A DNA stretch of 64,000 bases from Akebia trifoliata (taxonomy: Eukaryota > Streptophyta > Magnoliopsida > Ranunculales > Lardizabalaceae): assembly GCA_017979445.1 (NCBI GenBank), contig CM030711.1, forward strand, positions 18,554,922 through 18,618,921, given 5' to 3'. The number at the start of each line of letters is the position of its first letter. The first letter of the stretch is position 1. The notes beneath the pieces were generated by a model. That model was not told the DNA's origin, searched no databases, and was given only the letters and a program-made list of their open reading frames with translations. The position numbers and the translations under genes were made by a program. Of this stretch, positions 1-9,926 are shown one piece after another.

Positions 1-982
1 TTTCTTGAATAGACTGAGTCTATCCCCTCAAAGGGCAAGATCTTAGTAGATAGAAAAATGACCAAGAAACGCAATTGGCACAACTTGAAGCGGAATTTCT
101 CCTATTGAGCTCGTGTGCCCTATAGTCAAGTCTAATTGATTTTAATTAATTTGATTGGATGACTAGTGAGTTTATTATCCTAATTAGAGCAAGGAATTGG
201 TAATGACTTCCAATCCTTATCTTATCATGCCATCCCTAGGAGAGGGGTGCTCTTTACTACTTAATTAACTATTTCAAGTGTGTGCAAATTGGAAAAATAA
301 CATACAAAGGCAAGGAGTAACCCACTAGCAAAGAGAGGCGTGAGTGTTTTGAGATTACCTCCCGTGCTAAACGGGGTGAAGACAGTTTGAGTCGACTTAG
401 GCCACCAACTCCAATTTTGGTGTGCGAACCTAAGGAGCCGTGACAGTATTGTCCACCCGTTGTCCTTCCTTAGTCTATTACAATCCAAGCCTTCTTGGAT
501 AATTAAAAAAAATTACAAAGAATCTTATATAAGTATTTCTAAAATAAAAAAAATAAACCTAACTAAATATTCAAGGAAATTGAAAGAAAATAAGAAAAAA
601 AAATGTTCACCTACAAGAAGCAAAACAGAAATATTAGTAGAAATGATAGTAAACGGACTCAAAAATAGAATCTGACTTACCATAATCTTGCTGACTTTGT
701 CATATTTTATAGAAAATTTCGTTCTATCCGAAATCGATATATTATAATAGACAATCGAAGATCGGAGCAGAAAGTTACAATCAGTTTAAGTTCTGCTGTC
801 AAGGGTGAAAAAATAAACGGGAATGACTTTTTTTTTTTCAATGTTTTTTTCTTCTTTCTTCTCTCTTAAAATCTCAAGAACACTTGAACTTATATAAAGA
901 AACCAAAAGAAAAAAAATAAAATAAAATAAAAATGAAAGAAATTAATTTTAAATCAAAACTTACCATTAATACCTTTACCTT
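1..982 (-). mobile_element. R1 interior: non-coding leader of an Athila-like element
   Basis: This is the sequence inside the PBS at 983-1000, so by position it is the 5' interior of a minus-strand LTR element that runs off the left edge. It is AT-rich with A- and T-runs near 595-605, 828-845 and 905-930. I recognise no protein domain; the short open frames have no coding character. Bases 1-90 resemble the leader module of the Tat-like copies (compare about 19275-19370), sharing the blocks agtctatccc and gggcaagatctt. That suggests an older mixture of the two families or a small transferred piece. Confidence 0.5.
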
Positions 983-1000
983 TCCCCGGCAGCAGCGCCA
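983..1000 (-). promoter_or_regulatory. R1 primer-binding site, aspartate-tRNA-like
   Basis: On the minus strand this reads TGGCGCTGCTGCCGGGGA, two mismatches from TGGCGCCGTTGCCGGGGA, the aspartate-tRNA PBS I recall for Athila/Calypso-type elements. It lies six bases inside the LTR end. It would prime minus-strand cDNA synthesis. Confidence 0.7.
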
Positions 1001-1006
1001 AAATTC

Positions 1007-2113
1007 TGATGAGACTATCGTTGTTCTTCTCACCAGAGTTAATAATAATCTTAGTTTTACCTTACTTAGGGGATCGAACCCAAGAGAAAGGAAGAATAGA
1101 GCTAAGCTAAGAAGATAAAATCCAAATTAACTAAAAGGAATTAAAACTATTTTTCTTTGTATTTTTGAACTTATAAGAAGATGTAAAATTACTAGAAAAT
1201 AAACTAAAGTAAATGAAATTAAAAGCAAGTAAACTTATGAATTAAAACACCATTGGAGGTGGATCTACCTAAAACATATTAATGAGCAATTCCTAGTCTC
1301 TAGCCTTTTTATAACTCAATCATAAGGGCTTGGTGTTAGCTCCTTAGATCGGAAAGTTTTGCAAATAAAATGAAATAAGGGAACAAAAACAAAGTAGAAT
1401 TATTTGAAAACTTCCTACTACAAATTATCTAATTTAAGCATACTTTATCTTGATCTAATCTAAGCATAAAGTATCTATATTTAGAATAAAATGTGCAAGA
1501 AACTTAAAGAGAATTCATAAGCATTTTAAATAAAAGAAAGACATAAAATTAGAAATAACACAAGAACTTGCTCTAGGCTTTTCTACTCTCCAATGGAAGG
1601 GAACTTAGCCTAATGTCATTGCAAGAGAGGGAAGATAAGAGATGAAAGAACTTTTCTTTATTTCATGGAGAAAATTACAACTTCTTCTTCTTCTACTTCT
1701 TACAAGACTATTTAAACAAAAGAAAATAACTAGAAGATGAAAATACAAAAAATAAGAGAATAGGCTAAGAGCCTTAGATTAAAGGAGTCTTGGATAAGAG
1801 AACCAAGATGGGCCCCTTTATCTAGAAATGAAGGCTCTATTTATAGAGAAAATATGTGTAGAAGAGTCTAAAAGTAGCCTCCACTTTTTTTGCACAAAAA
1901 GACAAAAGAGGAGAATATGAGTTAAGGATGAGGGCATTCCAAAGGATTAGGGCATTCCAAAGTGGGCCCAAATGCTTTTGTCTTGAGATTTTGATTCCAA
2001 TTTGTTAATTTTCTGCACAAGAAACACACGTAATTAGATTTATCTAGTAAATGAATTTATTTATATATAATTAAGCCTAATTAACATGCAACGTGGTGAT
2101 TTGAGACTTATCA
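1007..2113 (-). repeat. R1 5' LTR (Athila-like)
   Basis: The block is bounded by TGAT and ATCA on the minus strand (TGATAAGTC at 2113 downward, ending in CATCA at 1007) and is followed by a PBS, which defines an LTR of 1107 bp. A TATA-like TATAAATAG lies on the minus strand at 1837-1846, inside a short palindrome ctctat/atagag. It shares no obvious sequence with the 1.7-kb LTRs in the rest of the window. The outer end at 2113 abuts the tail of a gag pseudogene, so the element probably inserted there. The partner LTR is outside the window. Confidence 0.75.
1837..1846 (-). promoter_or_regulatory. TATA box of R1 LTR
   Basis: CTATTTATAG on the plus strand reads CTATAAATAG on the minus strand, about 270 bp inside the LTR 5' end. 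No experimental support. Confidence 0.5.
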
Positions 2114-2203
2114 TGATTATTATCTTAATATGGATAAATAGGTACAAAAATCAAGATAAATATTCGAAAAATGTGTGTATAATTGAGTGTTTGGAAACAC
2201 TCA

Positions 2204-3205
2204 TCAATAGACGTGATGAGTACTAGATTTAGAATTGGTAAAAGGCTTTTTGAACTTGTTGTCAGAAGGATTGGAAAAGATTCCGGAAGCGAAAGCATCT
2301 TCCAATTGACTATCAACTTGCAATAGAGACTCGAATGTAGGAAGGTATTGGAAAACTAGATGTCGGGCATACCCTTGCGAGAGGTTTTTTAAGATAATAG
2401 CCACTTGTTCTTTCTCTGAAGGTCTATCCCACATTTGTGCAGCCTTGGCCCTCCAACGATCGATGAAGTCAGTAAATGTTTCCCCATTCTTCTGTTTAGT
2501 TGACTTTAAGTCCCTTCTTGAAGTTTCAATTTCGGTACTGTATTTGTATTGATGCTAGAAAGCCTTTAATATATTCTCCCATGTACGTACTGTAGTCGGA
2601 TCTTGAGACATCAGCCATCATAGAGCTGATCCTGACAGAGTTCGCTGAAATAGTAATGTCATATGTTCGTCGCTAAGCCCCATAGTGCGCATGTTAGTGA
2701 CATATACTTTGAGATGCGTTTTTGCACAACCTACCCCACTGAACTTGTCCATTTCAGGCATCACAAACTTTTCTGGCAAATGGATTCTAGGGATACGGTT
2801 CAGAGCTTCGATGCCTGCTGCAATTTCATTAATACCCTTTATACTCTTCATAGCTGACTCCAATTGAGACATTCTATTGGCTAACACTGGATTCTCATTA
2901 ACATACTCTTCGTCTCCGTCGAGTTCGAAGACTTCACATGGACGTTTCTCTTCTACTTTCTTTCCTTTTAGGTCATCTAGAGGATTTTCCGTCGATTCTG
3001 AGGTCTGTTCTAACATTTTCACTTTGCCTTTTATATTGTTGATATCATTGGCAAAGGCTGCCAAGATCTTACGGATCTCTGTGAACTCAGATTCTGACGC
3101 CATCTCTACTTGTTGACTTGGTATTATGGCCCGTTCTAACCTACTGGACTTACGACTCCAACTAGGAGGTGGACGCTTGAGTTTGGGCGCAATGATAATC
3201 CTGAA
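2204..3205 (-). pseudogene. gag: gag pseudogene of R2 (Ty3/Gypsy capsid protein)
   Basis: Gag would form the virus-like particle that packages element RNA. The frame runs on the minus strand from about 3205 to 2204 and can be read through with two in-frame stops: TGA at 2618-2620 and TAG at 2555-2557. A methionine lies at 3103 but homology to the other copies (IIIAPKLKR upstream) continues to about 3205. Visible parts, in order: an acidic, coiled-coil-like N-terminal part, LPEKFVMPEMDKFSGVG, HLKVYVTNM, LLFQRTLSGSAL, then ETFTDFIDRWRAKAAQM, typical of the retrotransposon gag domain. There is no zinc knuckle before the frame ends at 2204, where R1 follows. The stop at 2555 fits a C-to-T change (CAG to TAG). 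Confidence 0.85.
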
Positions 3206-5235
3206 AACCCCATCAAAGGAGGATTACTAGTTATGGATCATAGAGTAGACTTTTAATAAATAGAGGTTTCTCTTGATAGCATGGGTTAAGTTAACCCCTA
3301 GATTCAAAATCTCTAACCAATGAAATATTTCGATCAAGAAATATTACATGAATATGATTTACTGATCTTGTTAAGTATGTAATATTCAGTCCATTAAATC
3401 AAACTGGCCGATGCAAGGTGATTGGGACTATGTACCCATTTAAGTTTAGGCCGGTTCGACCCAATGGATCTGAATATTCTACTTGCATCGCTTCATCCAA
3501 TATTTTTAAGCCAATTAGTTCAATCGATCCATATACTGATCCATACGATACATTTACCAATTGACCTAATTGATTTAACTTGATATTGACCAGTATGTTT
3601 CACCAATTAAGTTTATTGGATTGGACTGATATTGCGGGCATGATTGGAGCGGTGTGGACCGGTCCACCCACTTACCTTTTGGTTGGATTAAATAGAGCAA
3701 CCAGGGAACACCCACGATAAGTTCGAGTCGTGACCTACAGGGAAGGTTTCTAGACTCTAGGCTTACTACATGCAATACCTTTTTATCTGGCCACCCTTGC
3801 CCAAGCACACCTATATACCTTTCGATACGTGGTGACATGGTTTGATATACCGTATAGGTGATAATTTAAAACCTCAATTCACTTCTCTAAAGCCAAAAAT
3901 AACCAGTTTGATCTCCAGTTGAGAGGTGGCGCACAATGCTGAGCAAGGGCCCACTTAAATACCTCTCGTCTAGAATAGACGTAGTCTATCCCCCTCGTAC
4001 AGTAGGGTACAGCGGGGTAAGATCTTGCTTAGGCACCAGTTTTGACCAAGAAGTGCAATTGATATACTTAGATTATCTTTTATACCTACGGGTACGAGTC
4101 AAGAGTTGTAGCTTTCATAAATGATTTGGCATCCCACGAGGGGACCGACCACGTACTAGTACTACGTTGACAATCGGGACATGTGACTGTGTGGCTTACA
4201 ATAGGTCAAAGGCTCAGGTCGCTCTAGCCTGGGTGCATCAATATATCTCTCAGAATCACCTGATCAGACGGTATTGATACCCCAGTTTGATATACCTTAA
4301 GGTACGTGACTGGAGTTGTGGTTTTCATGAATGACGTCGCATCCCCGAAGAGACCGGGCCACGCACTAGTGCCACGTTGGCTTAATGGGATGTGTAAGTG
4401 AGTAAAATAGTAAACGTGCATGTGGTGTGTGCAAAGCAGGGTGGGGTGTGCCCGGGCCTTTTTCAAATCAAAGGGTCCATGGGTCTGATCATATCATTAC
4501 AACATTGAAAGATTAATCACAATAATGCACAAACCAATCACATCCCATCATATTAAAATTTGGATAAAAACTAATTAATCACATATATCTCAATCAAAAT
4601 CATGGCAAATTGGATAGGCAATCAATCAAGGTAGTGAAAAAGAGAGCAGCAATGATCAATCAATTAGGATAACATGGAAACAATATCAATCATTGATCAA
4701 ACATTGAGATAGGCAACAAAAAATATTTTATTTAAAAAAATAAAATAAAAATAAAAATAATTAAATTAAATTTGTTACTCAACAAAATCCTTGATTAACA
4801 CATTAAGATTTCAAATTTTACAAAGAGTCATTAGGCCCACGTGATCGACAACCCAATGCCATGGCCTTCTAGATTTCAAGGAAAAAGTTTTGATCTAAAA
4901 ATAATATCTAAAAAATAACAGGCTTTGATCCAATTTCTTGAAAATATAGCTATTGGCTTTGACTAAAGTCATAATATTCTAGATTGAAAGAGAAATAATA
5001 TATATACATATATATATTGACAAGAAAATTCTTTCAAAATTTATTGAATTAGTAGCATTGGATCATGCCACATGTGAGCTTAATGACTCATAGCAAAAAT
5101 AAAGTCTTACCAAGTAAGTTAGGCTATACTGTTGTGGCAAGAAAATTTTAGTATGGAATGGGATTTCCAAAATTTGGAGTCCACTGGGGCACGATTCAAA
5201 ATTCAATCAATTGATTGACTTTTCTCTACTTAACC
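3206..5235 (-). mobile_element. R2 leader between LTR and gag
   Basis: This non-coding stretch matches the leader of the other copies in the same relative place. At 3240-3900 it contains runs rich in ccgattgg/aaccggtt-like words. At 3905-4470 it carries the conserved leader module. From 4500 to 5235 it is AT-rich, with an A-rich tract at 4720-4770; this part resembles 19800-20470 (both share the cacgtg block and a ccttctag block) but not the R8, R9 or R11 leaders, which have a 193-bp repeat there. Confidence 0.6.
3905..4470 (-). repeat. leader module, copy 1 (R2)
   Basis: First of five copies of a module of about 570 bp (others at 19200-19790, 26230-26800, 36525-37095, 47735-48300). It is built from two diverged half-repeats of about 170 bp, each holding gatatac..., a tttcat.aatg block, and cactagtg or gtactagtac followed by ctacgttgg or ccacgttgg. 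Open frames exist on both strands (3936-4124 plus; 4224-4466 minus). In this copy the plus frame is cut short relative to the others. I read them as accidental frames in a conserved non-coding leader. Confidence 0.6.
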
Positions 5236-5239
5236 TAAA

Positions 5240-5397
5240 TAAGTCTACATTGCTAACAAAAACCTAGATAGAAAAAGAAAGAAAAAAAAATAAAATAAAA
5301 TAAAAGAGACTTTACCTTTGAACGCAACGGTTATATTCCCTCAGATTCAATAAAACTGCTCCTTGTATCGTTCTCCTTACTTCGTTCTGTCTCCGGA
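5240..5397 (-). repeat. LTR scrap (R/U5 part), minus strand
   Basis: It matches the part of the 1.7-kb LTR downstream of the TATA box: an attgctaacaaaaacctag start, then ccctcagat and cttcgttctgtctccgg. The sequence switches at 5398 to a plus-oriented leader piece, so the LTR was cut by rearrangement. The same altered start recurs at about 40265-40290, which links the two broken sites. Confidence 0.6.
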
Positions 5398-5510
5398 AAA
5401 TGCATTGCACGTAGTAAGCCTAGAGTCTAGAAACCTTTCCAGTAGATCACGACTCGAACTTGTCGTGGGTGTTCCCGGGTTGTTTATTGAATGGAACCTT
5501 TGGATTGATG
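5398..5510 (+). mobile_element. leader fragment, plus strand
   Basis: It is similar to 26920-27010 of the R8 leader (a tgcattgcacgtagtaa start, then gtgttcc.gggttg). It marks the switch from minus-strand R2 to plus-strand R3. Confidence 0.55.
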
Positions 5511-6200
5511 AATGTATAGATCAGAGTGTATGATTGTCCCCAAGGATCAAAAATGTTGTTTTTGGAAATTAAAATGGGTGCACCAACCCAATAAAAAATT
5601 CATTTTAAACTTGACCCAGTCCATCTCGATCCAACGATCATTATGGGCCGAGCCATTTGAATCAAAATGAAATTCAAACTTTTTTCTGATTCGGATTTTA
5701 AACCCATTTTAAAAGAAGAAAAATATTTTCCAGAAGAGAAATGCTTTTCAAAAGTGAAATATTTTCCGGAAGAATAAGATTTTCCAAAAGGAAATGTTTT
5801 CTCAAAAAATTTTCTAAAAGAAAGAAAAGGAAGAAAAATATTTTTCAGAAAAAAATGGTTTACAAAAAATCTATTTTTTCATGAAAAATTATTGAAATAT
5901 GTTTGTGGAAGTTGTTATTCAATGAAAACATTATTTGTCAATATTTTTCAAGAGTGCAATAAAATTATTTTTCTGAATAATCATTACATTAATGAATTGT
6001 TTAATGGATTGGTGCACAAAATTCAATAAAATCTCAGGGTTCATTTTAAATGTTATCAAGGGGGTGACACTGAAATTGGTTAAATTCACCTTCAAAGAGG
6101 TTTAAGGGTTATCATTGTATCTAAGCTCAATCGTCCATCGTCTAGCTAGGGTTGTAAATCCGGTCAGTTAGAGTAAACGTTAATATCAAATCAACAGTCA
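5511..6200. other. unassigned AT-rich spacer with degenerate short repeats
   Basis: I see no gene. Between about 5690 and 5890 a purine-rich phrase of the type gaaatattttccagaag recurs imperfectly five or six times at intervals of about 25-30 bp. The rest is unique AT-rich sequence. It may be a diverged leader of R3, since pol-like sequence begins soon after 6200. Confidence 0.4.
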
Positions 6201-7215
6201 GAAATGACCTCAAAATTTTTCAACATCGTCCAATTGTTCTTTGAAGATCATAATGCTTCAATCCTACCGGTTATAAACAATATCTCAGTCCTCAGTCCTA
6301 ATCAAGCCCGGTGTGGGTAGTTGTCTTGAGTTTTCATGAGTCATTTGGGTTAGCTCGAGTCCTTTTTTTCAACAAGATCATGTCTTCTTTAAATTGAGTC
6401 TACTCTTTTCCTGTTGAGTCGAGTTAGTTTATCGAGTTTATAGAGGTGTCTGTCGCCCCTTCTGAATTTGATTGGATAAAGAAAAATTTTGAATACCTTG
6501 AGCGCATTAACAAATTAACTAATAACTAGCTTCAAGGAGAAATTCCTCTAATAAGGAACCCCCTCTTAAATGAGAAGATAAATGTCTTGCTCGAGGACGC
6601 AAAGGTCATTGACCTCGGAACAAAAATAATTCCCGAGAAATTCAGATTGGAACTAATTTATCCCCAGAGGAGGACAAAGAAATGATGAATTTATTTAGAA
6701 AATTCAAAAGACTTGCTTACATGGTCCTATGAGGATATGTCGGTTAAATTTGGAGTGTTGTTCAACATAAAATATATACCCATCCTGTGAGAACACCACA
6801 TATACAAACCAGAATTGACTGACATAGTCAGAGGAGGGATTATAAAGTGTATCAGTGCTGGAATTTTAAAATCGATGGAATAGTTGAAGCAGCCAGTAAA
6901 AATCTCAAGACAATCATCATGAAAATGTGTCAATCACACATCACACCGGGATTGGCCAGAGAAGTTACCATTCGCATTATGGACATATTACACTTCAATA
7001 CAGTCTTCTACTAAAGTCACTCTAGTATGATATGAAAGTAATCTTACCGGTTAAAAGGAAAAATCCTGTATCTCAAGGTCTTGATGAAAGTTAATTGTTA
7101 GAAACAGATTGGGTCTGTCAATGGAGAGGAGTCACTCACATGTTTGACAAGAAAGTCAAAGTTCATCACTTATAAGTTAAGGATCTAAGCATCAGACTAC
7201 CTAAAAAATTTTGAG
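6200..7215 (+). pseudogene. gag-end, pol-linker and integrase remnant of R3
   Basis: Bases 6200-6760 are homologous, in opposite strand, to 63310-63990 of R14. They contain a conserved phrase FEYLERIN and a very decayed form of the segment that precedes reverse transcriptase. Bases 6840-7215 are the C-terminal part of integrase: a VEAASKNLKTIIMKMCQSH stretch, then, after a frame change, DWPEKLPFALWTY, later LLETDW and FDKKVKV. The integrase catalytic core with DNGS is missing here, as are protease, reverse transcriptase and RNase H. Several frameshifts and stops make it dead. Confidence 0.7.
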
Positions 7216-7369
7216 TACGCTTCCTCGATCATACAAAGTTTGAACTCAATTGAAGAGATTCAATCATTAAGGAAATATTATCTGGAAAAACTGTTAGACT
7301 TCAAAATCATGATAGAATCGAATTACTAGAGTCAACCAACCTTGACCGGATCAAACGGTACTACATTTA

Positions 7370-7600
7370 AGGAGGCCATCTTTGGCCGAATCAATTTTCC
7401 TGCTACCCAGTTCATTATCTCCTTTCTCAGCCCTTTGCAGTCTTTTAAAAAAAAATGATGTCTTTTTCTTTCTCAGCCCGATCACCTAACCTAGGGGAGG
7501 GAAAATTCGAACTACGTTTTGGTCTGATCCCAAAATTATGGGGTACATAGGCAATCTAAGAAGTTACTTCTGGCCCGACCACATCAAAAAAATAAAAATA
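7370..7600 (+). mobile_element. R3 conserved post-pol block
   Basis: Non-coding block just after the integrase remnant. It holds the phrases actacgttttggtctgatcc and ggggtacataggcaa, then a short tail ending cccgacc. The same block recurs at about 11736, 17490, 21380, 34870, 46040, 54040 and 62450. It is a landmark of the family's 3' region; its role is unknown. Confidence 0.6.
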
Positions 7601-7857
7601 GATTCCCCGACAAAGAAAAAATCTAAAAAGAAAAAAATTCAAAAGAAAATTTTTTGTCAAAGTGGGGAAGAAAATTCAAGGAAAAAGAAAATAATTTAAA
7701 AGGAAATGCCACACAAGGGGCATTTGGGTTTTTGAGCCTCAAGATTCCTTTCTTTTTATACTCAGTCCTAAGCTTACCCATGAAAGTCCTCCTAAGTACC
7801 GTGCGAAAAGTCAAGCATGATCAGACATCAACTCCAGAAGTTCAGACAGGAAGAAAA

Positions 7858-8152
7858 AAAAAGAGCCTGCTAGGTTGAAAACCCAAAAGGGCAACTTAAA
7901 CAAAAATAAAGGCAAGCTCGCGAGGTTAAAAATCTGAAAGGATGACCTTGGCAACAATCAAAGCAAGAAAAAAAGAAAAAATTGTAAGCTCGCTAGATCG
8001 AAAATCTAAAAAGACGATTTAGGCAAAAGCTAGAGCATGCTCGCTAGATTGAAAATCTGAATAGGCAATCTAGGCAAAACTTAGAGCTATCAAAAAATAA
8101 AAGAAAATCTTCGTTGAGTTGAGAAGCTGAAAAGGTAGCCCATGCCGAAATA
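7858..8152 (+). repeat. stem-loop tandem array (R3)
   Basis: About five diverged units of 50-75 bp. Most form an 8-bp stem around an A-rich loop of about 14 nt. Examples: CTAGATCG 7993-8000 with CGATTTAG 8015-8022; CTAGATTG 8044-8051 with CAATCTAG 8066-8073; CGAGGTTA 7921-7928 with TGACCTTG 7943-7950. Stem sequence changes from unit to unit while pairing is largely kept, including G-T pairs. This suggests selection on RNA structure in the element transcript; the function is unknown. Confidence 0.7.
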
Positions 8153-8177
8153 TCAGAAGTCCGAATGATCAAGTTTC

Positions 8178-8357
8178 AATATCCAGTTTGAACCAAATAT
8201 AGACTTAGTGGATACAAGTATCTCGTCTATGATTGATCTAAAGAGTTTCATGTCCCTAAGCGAACCGACGGGGAGAAAGGACAAATTCTATGATGAATTT
8301 CAGAAAGAAATATTTTGTTCCAATTTCTTTGAGCCTGACTCAAAATCTTTAATATAA
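8178..8357 (+). CDS. conserved short frame of unknown function (R3)
   Basis: An open frame of 59 codons plus stop with no ATG at its conserved start; the first ATG lies in the middle (MIDLKSFMS). It includes LSEPTGRKDKFYDEFQKEIF and ends EPDSKSLI. Three clean copies exist (here, 12417-12593, 61662-61841) plus a broken one at about 53290-53460. From this copy to the second I count nine substitutions in the last 42 codons, six of them synonymous, and the only indel between the two is exactly 3 bp. That points to past or present coding, perhaps an exon or the tail of a longer protein. I do not recognise the family. It lies between the stem-loop array and the 52-bp array. Confidence 0.45.
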   Translation, partial: NIQFEPNIDLVDTSISSMIDLKSFMSLSEPTGRKDKFYDEFQKEIFCSNFFEPDSKSLI

Positions 8358-8735
8358 AAAGTCAAAATTAAAAGTTAAACCTTTATTGCGCTTGCGGTAA
8401 TCAAGGATTTCAAACTTTCATAACAAGGCCACTTCCTTTTTTTAAAGAGTACAGTTTCCCTCTTACACTAGGGGTATTTATTTTCAAATTATATTCAATT
8501 ACCCCCAGTGCAATGTTCCTTGTCAAACTAGGGGCATTTTTGTTCTGATGCCTGGTCAATTTCAACCCCAAAAGATAAGGTTAATTTTGAATTAAAGGTT
8601 ACCCTCTTGATAGCAATTTTGAAAGCTCCTCAGATTCAAAGAGAGTTAAAATGTTACCGGACTTTCTTAAAATCCAACTTTTTATTAAAAAAAATAATAA
8701 TAATTCAAGTGCGAGGTTAATCCCCTGTTTGTTCC
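8358..8735 (+). mobile_element. R3 spacer with PPT-like words
   Basis: Non-coding spacer. It carries two copies of a phrase like cactaggggtattt / caaactaggggcattt (near 8467 and 8525) that resembles the purine core of the true PPT at 9927-9935. Otherwise I see no feature. Confidence 0.45.
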
Positions 8736-8739
8736 CTCA

Positions 8740-9575
8740 AAGCTTAGTTCATTACTCTTTCACCCTGGGCAGGTAGAGTAGAACTTCCCAAAATAATTAG
8801 TTCATTACTCTTTCACTTCGAGTAGGTAGAGTTGGACTCCCAAAAAAATTAGTTCATTACTCTTTCACCCTGGGCAGGTAGAGTAGGACTCCAAAAAAAT
8901 TAGTTTATTACTCTTTCACTCCGAGTAGGTAGAGTAGAGCTTCCAAAAAAAAAAATTAGTTCATTACTCTTTCACCCTGGGCAAGTAGAGTAGGACTCCC
9001 AAAAAATTAGTTCATTACTCTTTCACTCCGAATAGGTAGAGTAGAACTTCCCAAAAAAATTAGTTCATTACTCTTTCACCCTGGGCAGGTAGAGTAGCTC
9101 TCCCAAAAAATTAGTTTATTACTCTTTCACTCCGAGTAGTTGAGTAAAACTTTCCAAAAAAATTAGTTCATTACTCTTTCACCCTGGGCAGGTAGAGTAG
9201 GACTCTCAAAAGACTTAGTTCATTACTCTTTCACTCTGACGTAGGTAGAGTAGAACTTCCCAAAAAAATTAGTTCATTACTCTTTCACCCTGGGCAGGTA
9301 GAGTAGGACTCCCAAAAAATTAGTTTATTACTCTTGCACTCCGAGTAGGTAGAGTAGAACTTCCCAAAAAAAATTAGTTCATTACTCTTTCACCTTGGGT
9401 AGGTAGAGTAGGACTCCCAAAAAAATTAGTTCATTACTCTTTCACTCCGAGTAGGTAGAGTAGAACTTCCCAAAAAAATTAGTTCATTACTCTTCCACCC
9501 TGGGCAGGTAGAGTAGGACTCTCAAAAAAAATATAAATTCATTACTCTTTCACTTAGAGTAGGTAGAGTAGGACA
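8740..9575 (+). repeat. 52-bp tandem array (R3)
   Basis: About 16 head-to-tail units of roughly 52 bp, each starting near ttagttcattactctttca. Two subtypes mostly alternate: A with ccctgggcaggtagagtagg and B with ctccgagtaggtagagtaga. Every unit has TACTCT pairing with AGAGTA around a shorter inner pairing (CCC.GGG in A, ACTC.GAGT in B). It occupies the place held by a 77-bp array in other copies and a 33-bp array in R12. Confidence 0.85.
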
Positions 9576-9699
9576 TTTAACTTTCTCCCAACTTTTGCTC
9601 AGATTTGTCTCAAATATCATTCAAATTTTCTCAAGTTTTGTTTTACTCAGATTTTACTCAATTTCACACAGTGCACACACTTGCACATTTGTTCTTTTA

Positions 9700-9811
9700 G
9701 TCAGGGAGAATTCTCTAAAATTCAAGGATCTGACACTGTCAGTGAGAGCTCACGCTCAAGGACCTGACAACGTTTTAGTCCGGGGAGAGTTTTACGCTCA
9801 AGGATCCGAAC
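9700..9811 (+). other. three consecutive stem-loops upstream of PPT (R3)
   Basis: Three modules spaced 38-40 bp apart share a core of the form gagag...ctcaagga. Outer stems: GTCAG 9700-9704 with CTGAC 9730-9734; GTCAG 9738-9742 with CTGAC 9764-9768; GTCCGG 9778-9783 with CCGAAC 9806-9811 (one mismatch). The region is kept in copies whose other parts differ, which suggests a cis-acting RNA role. The function is unknown. Confidence 0.6.
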
Positions 9812-9926
9812 ATTCTGACGAATTGCTAAATCAAGCTGCAAAATGAACTGTCACTAGCTTTGGCATTCGGATATCGCATTATCTACCAAAATAGATTTGC
9901 TATCTAGTTTGCTTCAACCCTCTGCC

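Larger units (their letters stand above)
2114..5397 (-). mobile_element. R2: Tat-like remnant, minus strand
   Basis: Reading on the minus strand, a scrap of 5' LTR (about 5240-5397) is followed by a leader (about 3206-5235) and a broken gag (2204-3205). The copy stops at 2113 where R1 begins. No pol remains on this side of R1, and no intact PBS is visible between leader and LTR scrap. The gag differs clearly from that of R8 and R12, so this copy is an older or separate subfamily. Confidence 0.65.

Noticed and set aside
460..675. Small frame in R1 interior
   Set aside because: Lysine-rich low-complexity product of A-runs; no homologous copy in the window.
5176..5193. A plus-strand PBS (tggagtccactggggca)
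   Set aside because: It has an internal 2-bp difference to the consensus and no LTR end directly upstream; chance or a decayed relic.
5690..5890. A new tandem repeat family of about 25 bp
   Set aside because: The gaaatattttcc phrases are too irregular in length and sequence; purine-rich low complexity explains them.
7623..7878. Overlapping small frames on both strands around the stem-loop array
   Set aside because: Lysine- and phenylalanine-rich frames from A- and T-runs; not conserved as proteins in the other copies.
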